Part shown: positions 31,994 to 44,239 of the stretch, one piece after another | Layout of the letters: every line of letters begins with the position of its first letter | Numbering within the stretch: position 1 is the stretch's first letter | From: Chlamydomonas sphaeroides | Taxonomy: Eukaryota > Chlorophyta > Chlorophyceae > Chlamydomonadales > Chlamydomonadaceae | Length of the DNA stretch: 64,000 bases | NCBI GenBank assembly: GCA_001662425.1 | Contig: BDDC01000098.1 | Coordinates: 1 to 64,000, forward strand | Reading direction: 5' to 3' | The notes under the pieces: generated by a model | What the model was told of the DNA's origin: nothing | Databases searched by the model: none | Seen by the model: only the letters and a program-made list of their open reading frames with translations | Made by a program: the position numbers and the translations under genes

Positions 31994-34597
31994 ATGGACG
32001 CGCAGAACAAGCCGCAAATCCTTGAGCATTTGCACAAGAGCTTGACCGTCACTCTGTACGATTGCAAGTGCGTGGGGGCAGCGCGGGCTGGGGGGGGGGT
32101 GATCCAGAGACGTGTCGAAACCCAAGGCTTGCTTGGGCGTGTATTGGCAGCTTGTCACCTCTCGCTTCACACAAGCCCGCTTCACACCAGGCCTTTTTAC
32201 GTCTTGCAGATGGATACCTGGAAGCGCAAAGTTTGTGACCCTCGGCTCGTTCGCACGAGATACGGGCTGCCTGCAGGTAGGCCACGTGCCGGCGCATCGT
32301 CTGTGTTGGCGGACCCGCCCAGCAAAAGCTCAGAAGCGGCACGCCTCCTGTACCCAATTGTGCTTTCACTTTTCCGCCGCGCCACCACACGTCTCCACAG
32401 TAGCTGCCCTGAGAGACTTACACACCCGGCCGCTGCGAGCTGTGCACCCGCGACACCCATATGTCGCATCCCCAACACCCCCCTGAGCGTGAAGCACCCT
32501 ACCCTCACGCTGCGCCCAACGCGCGGCCCCTCGCACACGACAGGTGTACGAACTAGACGGCGCTGAGCTCAAAACGCTCAAGGAGAGCGAAAAGCCAAAA
32601 TCCTTCAAATGCGGCACCTTCGGCGCGTCATCCATAGCGGAGCGCCGGCTCGCGACCGGCAACTTCGTGGGCCAGCTGCAAATCTGGGACCTGGAGAACA
32701 CCGCCCAGCCGGTGTTTCAGGCGCAGGCGCACGCGTCCATAGTGAACGCGATGGACGGCTGCGGCGGCCAGGTGGGCGCAGCGCTGCAGCACCGCGTGCG
32801 GTGGCGGCGGCAGCGGGCACCGCGGGCTGCCAAGTCGCGACGTCTCTGCGGCTGAGAGCATGAGCATGCCGTGCGCCCAGCTGAGGGCGCTGCCGCTTCG
32901 ACACGGGACCCTCACGCGCCTGTTCCGCGGTGCCCGCAGGCGAAAGGCTATGGCGCGCCGGAGCTAGTGACGTGCGGTCGGGACGGCTGCGTGCGCGTGT
33001 GGGACGTGCGGCAGCAGGACGCGCCAGTGGCGGCCTTCGAGCCCGCAGACCCCAACAACATCCGGTGCGGTGCCGGACCGTGGCGGGGCTCGGCGGCCGC
33101 GGCCGCGGCCGCGGTCCCTGCAGGAGTCCCTCTCTGTATGCTGCTGTTGAGGCGTGTGGCCTGGATCTGGGCTGGGCTGCGTGTGCTCACGGCACCTGCT
33201 GCCTGGCCGCCCAACGCCGAATGTGTGCGCGCTGCAGCCGCTCAACGTGTCATTGTGGCCGCAGGGACTGCTGGTGTGTGGCGTTCGGCAACTCGTACAA
33301 CGACGAGGAGCGCTGCGTGATGGCGGGGTATGACAACGGCGACGTCAAGATGTTTGACCTGCGCATGAACAAGGTGCCGTGCCGCACGGGATCCGGGAGG
33401 GCGGGCGGCAGTCGTAGCGCAGGGGTGGCATCTCTTCACGGCGCGCTCTGTCGGCCCACTGGCGTTGCAATCTGTGCCCGTACTGGCGACAGGACAGGGG
33501 CTGCGCAGCGACTTGCTTGCCGTGTCGCTCACGCCGGCCGCAGGTGCGGTGGGAGACCAACGTGCGCAACGGCGTGTGCGGCGTGTCGTTCGACCGCAAG
33601 GACATCCCCATGAACAAGGTGCGCCGGGGCGTCCGTTCCTGGGGCTAGCCTGGGCCTGCCTGGGCTTGGTTGGAACGCAGCCGGTGGTGGGCCCAACGTG
33701 CCCGATGTCATGCCGGCTGCTCCCCTTGCGCCCGCCAGTTCGTGGTCACGTGCCTGGAGGCGCAGTTCCACGTTTTCGACGCGCGCACGCAGCACCCCAA
33801 GAAGGTGCGCGGTGGGCGGGTGATGCTTGGGAGCGCGACACGAGAGAAAAGGGCAGAGCCATGTGGGACACGGCGCATGCTGCACGCCCCAGCAGGCAGC
33901 TGGGCACGTCATCCATGGCGTGGGTGCGGCATCCACCGGACGCCGCCCTTGCGCCGCCGTACCTGCTCCTCGGGCCCGGCCCCCGTTGCCGCAGGGCTTT
34001 GCGAGCGTGTCGGAGAAGATCACGGCCGGCGCCACGGTGTGGGGCTGCCACCACCTGCCCCAGAACCGGGAGGTGTGCATGGTGGCGGCGGGCGACGGCA
34101 ACCTGTACCTGTACAAGTACCACTACCCCGACCAGCGCAAGGTCAAGGTGAGGGCTCTGGAGGCACATGTGCTGAGCCGCCACGTGCTTTATTGGCAGGC
34201 AGGGGTAGAGGGTTCAAGGTCTGGTGCCTTGAATTGCCCGTATGATTCGGCAGGGGTTGAGGTTTGATGGGAGAGGGCTGTCTGCGGCGCTGTAGCGGCC
34301 GCGTGCGTCGAGGCCTCGCTGATGCCCCGGCGTGCCTCGCGGCTGCATGGTTGCCGGCGGCCTCTCCGCGGCATGTTGCAAGGCGCCGCAAATCTCGCCC
34401 GACCCACATGGCCGCAGGACCACGAGGGTCTGGAGCTGGGCGTGGCGGGGTCTGTGGAGATGCTCAACTACAAGAACCTGTCGTCGCAGCCCGTGTCGGG
34501 CTTCGACTGGAGCCCGGACAAGGAGGGCCTCTTTGCGTGCGTGGCATTCGACCAGTGCGTGCGCGTGGGCATCGTCACCAAGCTCAACAAAGTGTAG
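31994..34597 (+). CDS. WDR92: WDR92/Monad, axonemal dynein assembly WD-repeat protein
   Basis: The spliced protein follows animal WDR92 almost from end to end. It begins MDAQNKPQILEHLHKSLTVT and continues WIPGSAKFVTLGSFARDTG (32214), KSFKCGTFGASSIAERRLA (32600), GNFVGQLQIWDLE (32660), ELVTCGRDGCVRVWDVRQQD (32965), CWCVAFGNSYNDEERCVMAG (33270-33330), NGDVKMFDLR (33337), NVRNGVCGVSFDRKDI (33560), FHVFDARTQHPKKGFASVSE (33770-34010), HHLPQNRE (34050), GVAGSVEMLNYKNLSSQPVS (34440), FDWSPDKEGLFAC (34503) and IVTKLNKV at the end (34571-34594). These are the WD blades of a single beta-propeller. WDR92 works with R2TP/prefoldin-like co-chaperones in cytoplasmic preassembly of axonemal dynein arms. Its conservation suggests the organism builds, or recently built, motile flagella. 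Confidence 0.95.
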
Positions 34598-35238
34598 GGC
34601 GGCAGCGGCGGGGGTCAGCGGGTCAGGGCGGCAGAGCGAGTTGGCATTTATAGTTGACGAGGAGCGAGGGAGGTGCAGAGGTAGTACGGTAAAGGTGGCA
34701 AAGCGGTGACGAGAGAGCCCAGGTGGGGGAGCGAGGGGTAGGCGCAGACGGATGAAGGAGGCTTAAGCACTTACCGTAAGCCTGGCTGGCGGCGTGCACC
34801 TGCGACGCCAGTGGTCACGCGGGGGTAGAGCGGAGAAATGTGTGCAGCTGGAACGGGTTCGGCCCTGTTTGCCGTCAAGACGTCGTGCACGAGCTTACAA
34901 CCCAGTCATTACTCAGCAGACTGTATGTATGTATAAAAGCTTAAACTGCTTAAACGCGACGACCTCGTACTGAGCGACTTTGCAACGTGCTTGCTGCGCG
35001 CCAAGCTACTTTACACAGCAGGACCTGTGAAATAACAGGAGGCACAAGAGAGGCAGCTGACTGCTTGGCGCTGAGAGGGCTGCGACCTCTGCCATCGCAG
35101 TCTTGCGACAGCTGGTCGCATGGAGAAGCGTATTTGACAAGGCGGCGTCATCAGGTTCCCCGCCGAAGCATATCATAGGCATATACAAAGCGGCTGGTGG
35201 CAGGTGCTTGAGGTTTGCTCGCTCCTAGCGTCGACAGC
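34598..35238. other. Intergenic region
   Basis: About 640 bp between WDR92 and SKA1, both on plus. It should contain the WDR92 3' UTR and the SKA1 promoter. The sequence near 34920-34960 is relatively AT-rich (TGTATGTATGTATAAAAGC). No gene seen. Confidence 0.5.
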
Positions 35239-37816
35239 ATGGCTGATGCGTTCTCAGAACTAGCAGCAGCCCTCAACGAGCGCGTGGCGGAGCTCAAGCG
35301 ACTGACGCTGCTGCGGTTGGAAGGTGCGACGAGTGCCAAGCCCCAGGTTTGGCAGCGCCGGGAAGGGTGGGGATAGGCCAGGACGACCGGCGGCAGCTGT
35401 GCCGCCTTGCACGGGGTTTGCTGCGTTCCGCCCCTCAATGACCGAGGCACCAGCCGGTGTCCATCGCACATCCTGATGCCCCTCGACAGATGGAGCAAAG
35501 GACCTCTTCACGAAGGACCTGCAAGGACTGGACGTGAGGCCAGGGGCCTGTAGCATTTGCGTTGGGCCTGCTGGTGGTCCCTACCTGCCTCTGCCGCGCC
35601 GACCCCGCCGTCCACGCACAAACCTTGCAGGCCAGCGTACGGGCGCTCGAGTCGCATGTGACCTCGATGAAAGCATGCATCCAGAAGGAGCTGTCCGCTA
35701 TGCCCAAGGTGTGGTAGGGGCCCAACGCCAGGCCGCCGCGCCAGGCCTCCCATTCCAAGTCCAGCTCTGCCGCACGTGGTCTTCTCCCTTGACGCCCCTC
35801 GCTGCCACGCACCAGGTGGAGGCGCTCATCGAGGCCAGCCGGATCCAGAGCGACCACCTCAACGCCATCGCGTCCAACCTCCCTGCGCGCCTGCCGCGGC
35901 CCGCCTTCACCTCCACCTCGACCAGCATAGTCGGCGCCACCGCGCCCGGCCGGCCGGGCGCGGGCACCGACGCCGCGGGCGCAGGTGTGGCACATGCAGT
36001 GGCTCCGGCAGCCCTTGTCTTGCTGGCCGCTGCCTTGCGCATGCAGCGCAACGCGCCTGGCCCACATAGCGGCGTGCAGGGGCCAACCGACCCACACCGC
36101 TCTGTGCCGTGTGCTGTAGCAACCTCCATCCCTTGCCTCCCTAGACGCTCGCCTCCTAGTCCAACCACTGCGACCAATCCCGTTGACCCGCCATGCCACC
36201 TTCACGCGCGCCCTGGCCTAGCAGGTCCCGGCTCGCAGGCGGCTGGCGGCGGCGCGGCGGCGGGCGACGACGCGGGCCGCAAGCGGCGCGAGGCGCCCCG
36301 CCGGTACCTGACGCGGGAGGAGTTTGACGGGCTGTCGGCCTACATGAAGGGCCGCCTGCAGGTGGACAAGGTGAGGTGTAGCGAGCGACGACCGATCTAG
36401 CTTGCAAGCATCAAGGACAGACTGCGAGAGGTGCTTGTGGCTGCCGACCCGCTGCCGCCATGGCACTGCAGAGCCATGGGGTGGGGTGATGGGCTGTGCG
36501 GAGCGCGCGCATGCTTCCAGGCGGCATGGCTGTGGGCGTGTGGAGGCCCTGTTCACACGCGCCGTCTTTGCGCACGGCCCCAACCTAATCGACGACGGCT
36601 TGGTCCCAACCCACTCTTCACGCTTGCTCCGTCCTCCAAACCCAACTGGCGTTGTTGCCTCAACCCCGCTCTGCGCCTGCTGTTACCGCATGCGCGGGCC
36701 CCAACCCTGTCCCCAGCTGAACGCCGTCATCGACGAGCTGGCGGGCTACGCCACGGCCAACGCGAAGCTAGTGGCGGCGGCTAAGGCGGGCGGTGGCAAG
36801 CTGATGCCGGCGGAGCGCAAGCGCGCGACGGAGCTGCTGCACAGCGTGGCGGTGAGGGAGGGGAGGGATGGGCTGTGGGGAGGGCAGGGGCGCGTAAAGG
36901 TGTGCTCGGCGCGACGGCAGTACGGGGGGCGAGCAAGTGAGCAAGGGAGAGTGCCAGGGTTCGTGCCCAGCGCCCCCGCGCCCGGCGCTGCTGAGCACCG
37001 CCCCCACGTCGGAGTTGTCGTAGATCATGTAGGGGGCACACTTTCTGGTGACGGGGTACAGGGAAGGCAGGAAGAGGGGCATCGTGGGAAGCTAGGCCTG
37101 TCCAGGGGCCTCGCCACACCACGCGCCTCTCCCCTGGCCCTTCTGCACGCTCCCCACCTTCACCATGCCCCTGGCAGAACAAGGACGGCATCAAAGGTTT
37201 CTTCTGGTTCCTGGAGGTGCGAGCGAGCCAAGGAAGGCGGCTGGAGAGTGCTGCTGCCTGCCCGCACCCTCACAGCCTTTCCCGCCCACCCATCTTGTCT
37301 GCCTGCTGGCCGCCGCCCCTCCCGCCCGCCCCCTGACCGCCGCCCCGGCCGCCGCCGCCGCCCCTCTTGTCCGCCAGTGCGACCTGCGCGACGGCGTGTC
37401 CATTAAGCCCGACAAGACCGGCAAGACTATGCTCACCATCCTGCGAGCCACAGGCCGCACCAACGAGGTTCGTGGAGAGGGTCGTAGGGTAGGGGGCTGC
37501 AGAGTGAGCAGGAGCTAGACGGGTGCAAGGGACATAATCAGCAGCAAACGGTCCGGCGTGGGTTCGGTTTCCTCGTGCTTGTGCTTAAGCTAGCGATATG
37601 TGCGAGGAGGGGCGATGGAGCCGTCAAAGTTGTCTCGTGGCCCATCACGACGCTGTGATGTGATGTGATACGATAACGTGACGTGACGTGACGTGACGTC
37701 CTGTCCCGCTGCTTGCATGTCTCTGCCTCCCGCCCCCTATACCGCAGGTGCGCTGCAGCATAGATGGAGTCGCCACCACGGCCTTCGTGCTCGTGGAGGA
37801 CGGCATCAGGCGCTGA
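35239..37816 (+). CDS. SKA1: SKA1, spindle and kinetochore-associated protein 1
   Basis: The N-terminal part is a short coiled coil: MADAFSELAAALNERVAELK, then SVRALESHVTSMKACIQKEL (35640) and VEALIEASRIQSDHLNAIAS (35816). A Pro/Ala/Thr-rich linker follows, then the C-terminal winged-helix microtubule-binding domain. The latter is the diagnostic part: RRYLTREEFDGLSAYMKGRL (36299), then LNAVIDELAGYATANAKLVA (36718), ERKRATELLHSVA (36812), DGIKGFFWFLE (37184), SIKPDKTGKTMLTILRATGR (37400) and VRCSIDGVATTAFVLVEDG (37748). Human SKA1 has the same order (EFNGVPSYMKSRL, then LNILRHCRRL and VR). The SKA complex holds kinetochores on depolymerising spindle microtubules. The linker exon around 35930-36250 is uncertain. 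Stop at 37814-37816. Confidence 0.88.
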
Positions 37817-37828
37817 GGGAGTGTTTGC

Positions 37829-37935
37829 TCGAGCCGTTTGACTCGGGCACCAACGTAGCACGAGCGCTCAAGCGTCTGGTCGGGGTGGCCTTTTTAGGGG
37901 GCAAGCCATGCACCCATGCGCAGCTGGGGAAGTTT
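37829..37935. repeat. Dispersed duplicated element, copy 1
   Basis: GAGCCGTTTGACTCGGGC (37829) followed by GTCTGGTCGGGGTGGCCT and AAGCCATGCACCCATGCGCA. The first phrase recurs at 38381 and the second and third at 39089-39150, so this copy joins both halves. Confidence 0.85.
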
Positions 37936-38411
37936 GCAAGTCGTCTGCAGTGCTGGTGCCAGGCAGGCTTGCGCGAGAGGAGGCATGAGGGGGCCAGGGG
38001 CGGCGCAAGGCGGGATGGTCAGCTGGCCGGTGTGTGGTGTGACAAGGTTTTGGGTGCTCGGGTGCAGTGATGTAGAGGAGGCGGCGGGCGCTCGGGAATG
38101 CGGTCGCGGTGGCAGCGCTGGAGCTGGATTCGCCAGGAGCACCTCCTGGCTGCGGCGGCAAAGCCGCTGTGCGCGACAAGCGGCAGCCGCATGTGTGGGC
38201 CCCATCGCCCCCAGCGGCTGCCGACACTGTGAGGTGTATCAATTCCCATTCCCAAGGCCCCCGTGGTGGGGACGCCGGGTCTGCTCTACAGTAGTCGGGC
38301 CGATCAACCTTGGCACCGGCACAGTAGCCTGTTACCGCGCATGCCTCAGCGTTGGCTCGCCCCTTTCAGGGGCACGAGCCGTTCGACTCGGGCGCCAAGG
38401 CAGCACAAGTA

Positions 38412-38425
38412 CGAAAGTACTTTCG
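38412..38425. repeat. 14-bp perfect palindrome
   Basis: CGAAAGTACTTTCG is its own reverse complement. It directly follows a partial copy of the local duplicated element. Confidence 0.95.
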
Positions 38426-38440
38426 TTGCTGGACTGACAT

Positions 38441-38464
38441 GGGGTCAACGGTTTCGTTGACCCC
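38441..38464. repeat. Perfect 10-bp stem, 4-base loop hairpin
   Basis: GGGGTCAACG, loop GTTT, then CGTTGACCCC: a flawless inverted repeat 15 bp after the palindrome at 38412. Confidence 0.95.
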
Positions 38465-39079
38465 AGCAGCGGGCAGGACGGCAGCCCCAGAGCCGCAGCC
38501 GCGAGCCACTCGGCAGGCACCCGAGCAGCGAGGGAGGTGAAGAGGCTATGGCGAAGGGGCTATGGGTGGGTGACTGAGTGGCCGGGTGAATGGGTAACTA
38601 TCACCAGCAGCGGGACTGCTCGGTTAAACACCGGCAGCGTAACAGCACGCTGCTGCCCATCCCCCACCTTCCTCCGGTACATCATTTCGACACGCCACAC
38701 TTCAATACAGCATTTCTCCAATTCATAAATTAGTTATTTGCTTATTACGTAACAAGACCGTGACCTCAACGCGGCTCTTAACATGCTGCTGCTGCTGTGC
38801 CTCCAGCTGCTCGGGGCTGAGCGCCCGGCCTGATTCCGCCCTGGTGGCGGCGATGGACCGGGCGGCGATGGGCCGGGCGGCGGAGGCGGAGGGGGTAGTA
38901 GCGGCTGCCGCAAGCGGCCGCGACACAGCGAGAGCGGCAGCAGCGGCGAGGGGCGTTAAGATGTGCATTCCTGCCGTTTCAGGTATTTCGGGCGGCTAGG
39001 TCCGGCCCGTGGGGTGAGGGCACGGAGGTCGGTGTGCCTGAGACCCCTGAAACAGCCCCGGCGACAACCGCATAGTGAC

Positions 39080-39160
39080 CGACTGTTTGCGTCTGGTCTG
39101 GGTGGCCTCTTTTGGGGGCGAGGCGGCAAGCCATGCACCCATGCGCAGCTGGGGAGGTTT
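39080..39160. repeat. Dispersed duplicated element, copy 2 (right half)
   Basis: GCGTCTGGTCTGGGTGGCCT, then GCAAGCCATGCACCCATGCG and CAGCTGGGGAGGTTT. This is the right half of the element at 37829-37935, with small insertions. Confidence 0.85.
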
Positions 39161-40451
39161 CGTTGTGTCCTTGTGTCCTTGTGTCCTTGTGTAGGACCAC
39201 CGTGGGCAGGGGAGACGGCCGACGACAGCCTGCAGGCCACGGTGATGCTGCGGCCGCCAGGTCCGGGTGGCTTTCACTGTAACACCAACGGTGAAGTCTG
39301 ACAAGGGTACCTGTGACATCCGTTAGAAGTGGCAGCACGGGGACCCTAAGACTAGACCAGTTAGTGTCGTGGCTACGGCCTATGGCGCTACCAGGGGCGC
39401 TACGGCGGCGTACGCAGGCTCAGGCTCCTCCTGCGCAGCCTGGCACGTGTGCGTTGGGGCCTTCACAATGCTTATCAGATATATCAAGCTGTATGCCCTA
39501 ATACTAGGCCTGCAACAGCTGGCAGCGTTTGGCAGCGCGCAGGTGGGCGCGCCTGTCCTGAGAGTGAAGCCCAGGATGATGCATTATCAGACTCCTTGTT
39601 AGGGTCGCTGGACTTACATATGGTCGGGCGTTCCTGCCGGCCGCTATCGTATCGCTAGTGCGATCGAGTCGCATTGACAAGGAAAGCAGCCTCCAATCTA
39701 TGCCTAGCACTATCGTGGCACATGCGGTCGCCCTTGGAGGACGAGGCCGAACCCTGAACAGGCCCTTACACGCCCTGACGGACGTGGCCGTAGGCTCGGT
39801 CGGGGCTCGGCACCGGGCAGGCCTGGCCAACTCCTGCCATCGTTCCATGAGCTTTCAGTGCATGTCAACGGCCTCTACTCAGTGCATATCAACGCGCGCG
39901 CGATGCTGTCCCAGAGCCGCTCCCACAGCGCACCACGGGAGCCCGTCAGGCAACCGCCAGGCCATAAGCCATCAACGCCGGCCCGCAGCCAAAACGATAA
40001 ATGGTTCCTTTGTGGCGAGGCAACAGCCAGCTGCACAAAGCCTCCGCAGTTTCAGAAATTACACACACGACCAGGCCGGCAGCTTATGCATGCATGCTTG
40101 CCGTTAATACATACAATATCAAGTCCACAAGGGCGCAATTAGGTTGTAGGGCGGTCTTTTAGGGGGGGGCGGTACGACGCATTAACCGCCCCGCCAGTGT
40201 ATCACGGCTGCGAACGCAAAGAATGCGCAGACCCCACACGGATACACAACCATACTACAAGCTCGGTTCTTTCCCACAGCCCCATAGCCGCATAGGCTCT
40301 GTATCGTTGGGCTCGGCGTTTTGAGTTGGGCGTCTTTGCCTACTGCGCGAGCGCCCAAGGCACTGTCGGCCACAAGTTGCGGCCTTCTTGACGGAAGCGC
40401 GGGACGTGTTCGCGCACAGCCGCTCAGCTAACAGTTGACGACATTCCTCTA

Positions 40452-43400
40452 ATGGACGCGGAGAACCGCCGCCCCAGCAAGGGCATTGTGGGCGCTTTGA
40501 GAAGGCTCCTGATAAACGGCAAAAGTGCGTCCCGAAGCTCAACTGGGCAGCTCGACCTAGATGCCCTGGAATCGCCGGTGGGAGTTCGCACGCCTCGCGC
40601 TCATACAAGAGACTTGAGCTTGGAACAACAAAGCGGAAGTCTCTCTTCAATGGGAGGCGCTCCGGAGGCGCGTCCGGCGATGCAGACCGCCCTCAGCGGC
40701 CCGCTGCAGCGTATCCACCCAGTATCCGTTTCTGTGAGTGGGCATGGGCAATTGCGGACTAGAGGAGGCTGCGCGGAGGGGGTGTCGGGAGCTCGACCTG
40801 TCGCACTCTTGATAGCGGCCCTGCCCGAGAAGTGCATCAGCAGCAATAAGCCCATTGCAGTTTGAACGTTCCCGTTGGGATCGGCTGTATCGTTGACTTG
40901 GCTGTACGTACAAATCTGCCACGTATGCCGAAGGATCCTCCTCGGAACGCCAAGCGCAAGTACTAGCTGAAGCTATCCGTGTGGGAGGACTGATACGACC
41001 CCGCGACTGCCCTTTTTTATGCCGGCGCACCGGCGTGGGTCCCATGCTTGGCTTTGACTTGATTCCCTCTGCTGTGCCCAAATGCTCAGCAGGCGCTGTA
41101 CCACAGCATCTCAGATCCCTGCGTCGATGCGCCTCCGCAACGCAACAAGCCGTCGGATGACGGCGGACTGCCCAGAGCCGGAGTTTCCGCTTCCGTCGCC
41201 GTCCCGCACTCCCCTGGCGGCTCGCATTTCGGGTCCGGCAGCCGCACGGCTGCAGCGCGACTGGAGGGGCGCAGCGAGTCGTCCCTGCCGGCGCTGCCAG
41301 AGTCCGCGCGCTGGGACGGCGCCGCGCATGCCGCGCTCGCCATATCCGGCCCCGCGTCGGTGGACGTCCAAAAGGCGCGCGCGTTCAGCAGCGCCGCCGT
41401 GTCGCTGCCACATGTGAATGAGAATCTGCGGCCCGCGAGCGCTCGCGCGCTCAGCAACGGAGCCTCCGCCAGCTCCGTTTCAGCGATGCTGCAGACATCG
41501 GGCGCCAACAGCGCGCTCCGTTCGCCCGTCGACGACGCGGACGCGGCTAAGCCCTCCAACTCGATGTTGCTCGCCGTGTGCCCGGGCGCTCCTGTGGCGA
41601 TGCGACGCAAGCATTGGTGTCTCGAGGTGGGCTTCCGATGGCACCCTCTTGGTCCCGGCCGCTGCATTTTCGCGTCGGCTTCGCTGGGATCGCTGGGTCG
41701 AACATCGTACCCATGCACGCCTGGCCCTGACGGCACGTGACGGCCTGCCCCGTAACCGCGGCCCCAGGATTTCGACGTGACCCGCCGCATCTACAAAAGT
41801 GCCACCAGTGCCGTGTACAAGGTCAGTCGCCGCGCGGCGCCGGGGCGCTCGGTCCTGCCTGCGGTCTTGCCGTACCGTATCTGACCTCCCCGCTCCGCGC
41901 GTTGCCCGCTCCTGCTTTCCTTGCTCAGGCGACGTGCCTGCACAGCGGCGCGCCGGTGGCGCTCAAGGTGTACTTCTTGTCGCGCGTGCCCTCCAACGTG
42001 GTGCACATGTGAGCGGGTGTCGTACAGCCTCTTGCCTTGCCGCAGCAAGCCAGGCCCTCCCCGGCGGCCAGGCCCCGGTAGCTCGCTGCAGCGACAGCTC
42101 ACAGCCCGTACCCACGTTGCCGTGCACGCCCCACCCCGCTGCTGCCCACACTCCCACCCCAGGCTCGTGCGCGAGATCAAGGTGCGTTCGTGCGCCGGAC
42201 GGCCCGCACACAACAGCAGCCGCTTCAGTTTGGGGTACTGCGCTACTGCGCGCCCGTTCCTGGTTCCTACGTCCTGCTCCGGTCTGGGGTCGTGTTCTGG
42301 CCACTGTGTGCCTTATCCGGCAGACAACAGACAACATCAGCCCGACGCTTGCGCTGCCCTGCTGCTTCTGCTGGTTCTCTCGCAGATCCACGCGGACCTA
42401 GTGCACCGCAACATCGTCATGCTGTACGCCGCTTTCCAGGATGAGGTGCGGCACATCGCTGTGATACGTACGGCTGCCAGCGTGTCTCGTGCGCGTGCTG
42501 CCGCCGTGCTCACGTGCCCTGTCTGATTCCCTCCTCGCCTGCACCCGCCCTGGCCCGTCGCTGTTTCGCAGCGCCGGCTGGTGCTGGTGCAGGAGTATGC
42601 GGCGCGCGGCGACCTGTACGGCATCCACAAGGCCATGAACCGCCGCATGAGCGAGGCACAGCTCACGGAGCTGGTGCTGGCGCCCTTCCTGGATGCGCTG
42701 GCCTACCTGCACCGTGCCGGCATCTGCCACCGCGACATCAAGGTGCGCCTGGCCCCCAAGCGCGGCGCCCGACCACGGTAGCACCCTGGGGCATGCGGGA
42801 GCACGCCCCATCGGATCACGCTGATGAACCTCGCGCCGCCACAAGGCTGATCCCATGTGCACCCCGTCACCCGCGCAGCCCGAGAACATCCTGTTCACGG
42901 CCGACTGGCGACTGGTCATCGCCGACTTCGGGGTGTCCATCAACCTCAACCAGGAGCGCGCCGTCACGCGCGCCGGAACACGTGAGCAGCAGGGCCGCTG
43001 CCGCTACTCGCACACCCACATGCAGTTGTCTTGCCTCAACGTGCGCTTCAACCCACAGCGCCCCGGCTGGAATCCCTGGCGCGGGCCCTCGGGCTAGCGG
43101 CACCTGCAGCTCCCAACCGCTGCACCCCTTGCAGGACCATGTCCCCCACACGTACCACGAAGTCCGGTGTAATCCCCCTGCCCGCCCACCCGCCCGCCCG
43201 GCCCCAGTGGAGTACATGGCGCCCGAGGTGGAGCGCTGCCCGCTCAAGATGTTGCCCGAGGAGAACAAGGACAAGCGCGGACTGGCCTACACCACGGCCG
43301 TCGACATCTGGGCCGCCGGCGTGCTGGCCTATGAGCTGCTCGTCGGCTTCCCGCCCTTCGTCGCCGAGGCGGGCCAGGTACGGCCCCGGCCGGGCTCCGT

Positions 43401-44239
43401 CTGTGCGCAGAGGCGGCTCTGTTGCGCCCGCGGCCTAACCTGCAACAAGCATTGCCTGTTTCCTCCCACTTGACAACCCAATTGCCGCTGCGCTCGCGTT
43501 CCCGCTCCCTAGCAGGGCAACGCCGCGCTGCTGGCCGAGCTGGCCACGCGCAAGACGCTGAGCTTCCCCGCCTCGGTGTCGGCCGCGGCGCGCGACTTCA
43601 TCTCGGCCGCGCTGGCGGAGAACGCCGAGGAGCGGCCCACGGCCGTGGCGCTGCTGCAGCACGCTTGGCTGGCGACCGCCGTCTCGCAGGTCGCTGCCGC
43701 GTCTCAAGCGGTGCCCATCAAGCAGGTGCAAATCGCCACCGATCCGCCGTTGTATTTAAATCGATAGAGCAGAACGAGTTGAATTGTCGACAAATCGGTG
43801 CTATCAATGCCAGATGCGAACCGCCGCCTTTCCGCCTGCTTGAGCCCGCGGCGCCCACGCCACCGCCTCCGCCCCAGCAGCAGCGCCAGGGCCTCGGCAG
43901 CTAGCTGTCCCGCTCACCGCACGCGCTCCGCTGCCCTTCACAGCCAACCCCACCTGCCTCCCCGCGCCCTGCACAATGCCCGTTGCTTCGCAGCCGGCCG
44001 CGGCCCGCGTCTCCTCAAGCCTCTCGGCCCAGCTCGCGTCGCCGGGGCTGGCGCCCTCACGCCTGGCCACGTCCTCGGCCGCCGTGTCGCCCGTGGTGCC
44101 GGCGGGCGGCTCGCTGCCGCCCGGGGCCGGCTGCGGGCCGCACTCGCAGCTGCCCGTGGCCCGCGCGCCGTCGTCTGGCTCGGTCCTGGGCTGGCGGCCC
44201 ACCCCCGCCGTGGCACCGGCGCCCATCTCCCTTGGCTAA
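40452..44239 (+). CDS. Ser/Thr protein kinase, chlorophyte Aurora-like group, without Gly-rich loop (copy 1)
   Basis: Exon 1 (40452-40735) and exon 2 (41090-41626) give a long Ser/Ala-rich, probably disordered N-terminus. The kinase domain begins WCLE joined to DFDVTRRIYKSATSAVYK (41768). Next come VALKVY with the ATP lysine (41959), HADLVHRNIVMLYAAFQDE (42387), LVLVQEYAARGDLYGIH (42580), CHRDIK joined to PENILF (42727-42895), ADFGVSINLN (42921), EYMAPEVERCPLK (43210), DIWAAGVLAYELLVGFPPF (43303) and ERPTAVALLQHAWLA (43632). HRD, DFG and APE motifs are present, but the usual GxGxxG loop is replaced by YKSATSAVY. The C-terminus is uncertain: a stop at 43767 if read through, or in-phase splicing to a Ser/Pro-rich exon ending at 44239. 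The neighbour at 47964 is a paralog. Confidence 0.85.

Larger units (their letters stand above)
37817..40451. other. Repeat-bearing intergenic region
   Basis: This 2.6-kb stretch has no recognisable gene. It contains segments of a duplicated element (37829-37935, 38381-38410, 39080-39160), two adjacent palindromes (38412-38464), a short CTTGTGTC tandem repeat (about 39164-39195) and relatively AT-rich DNA near 38700-38760. Confidence 0.6.
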
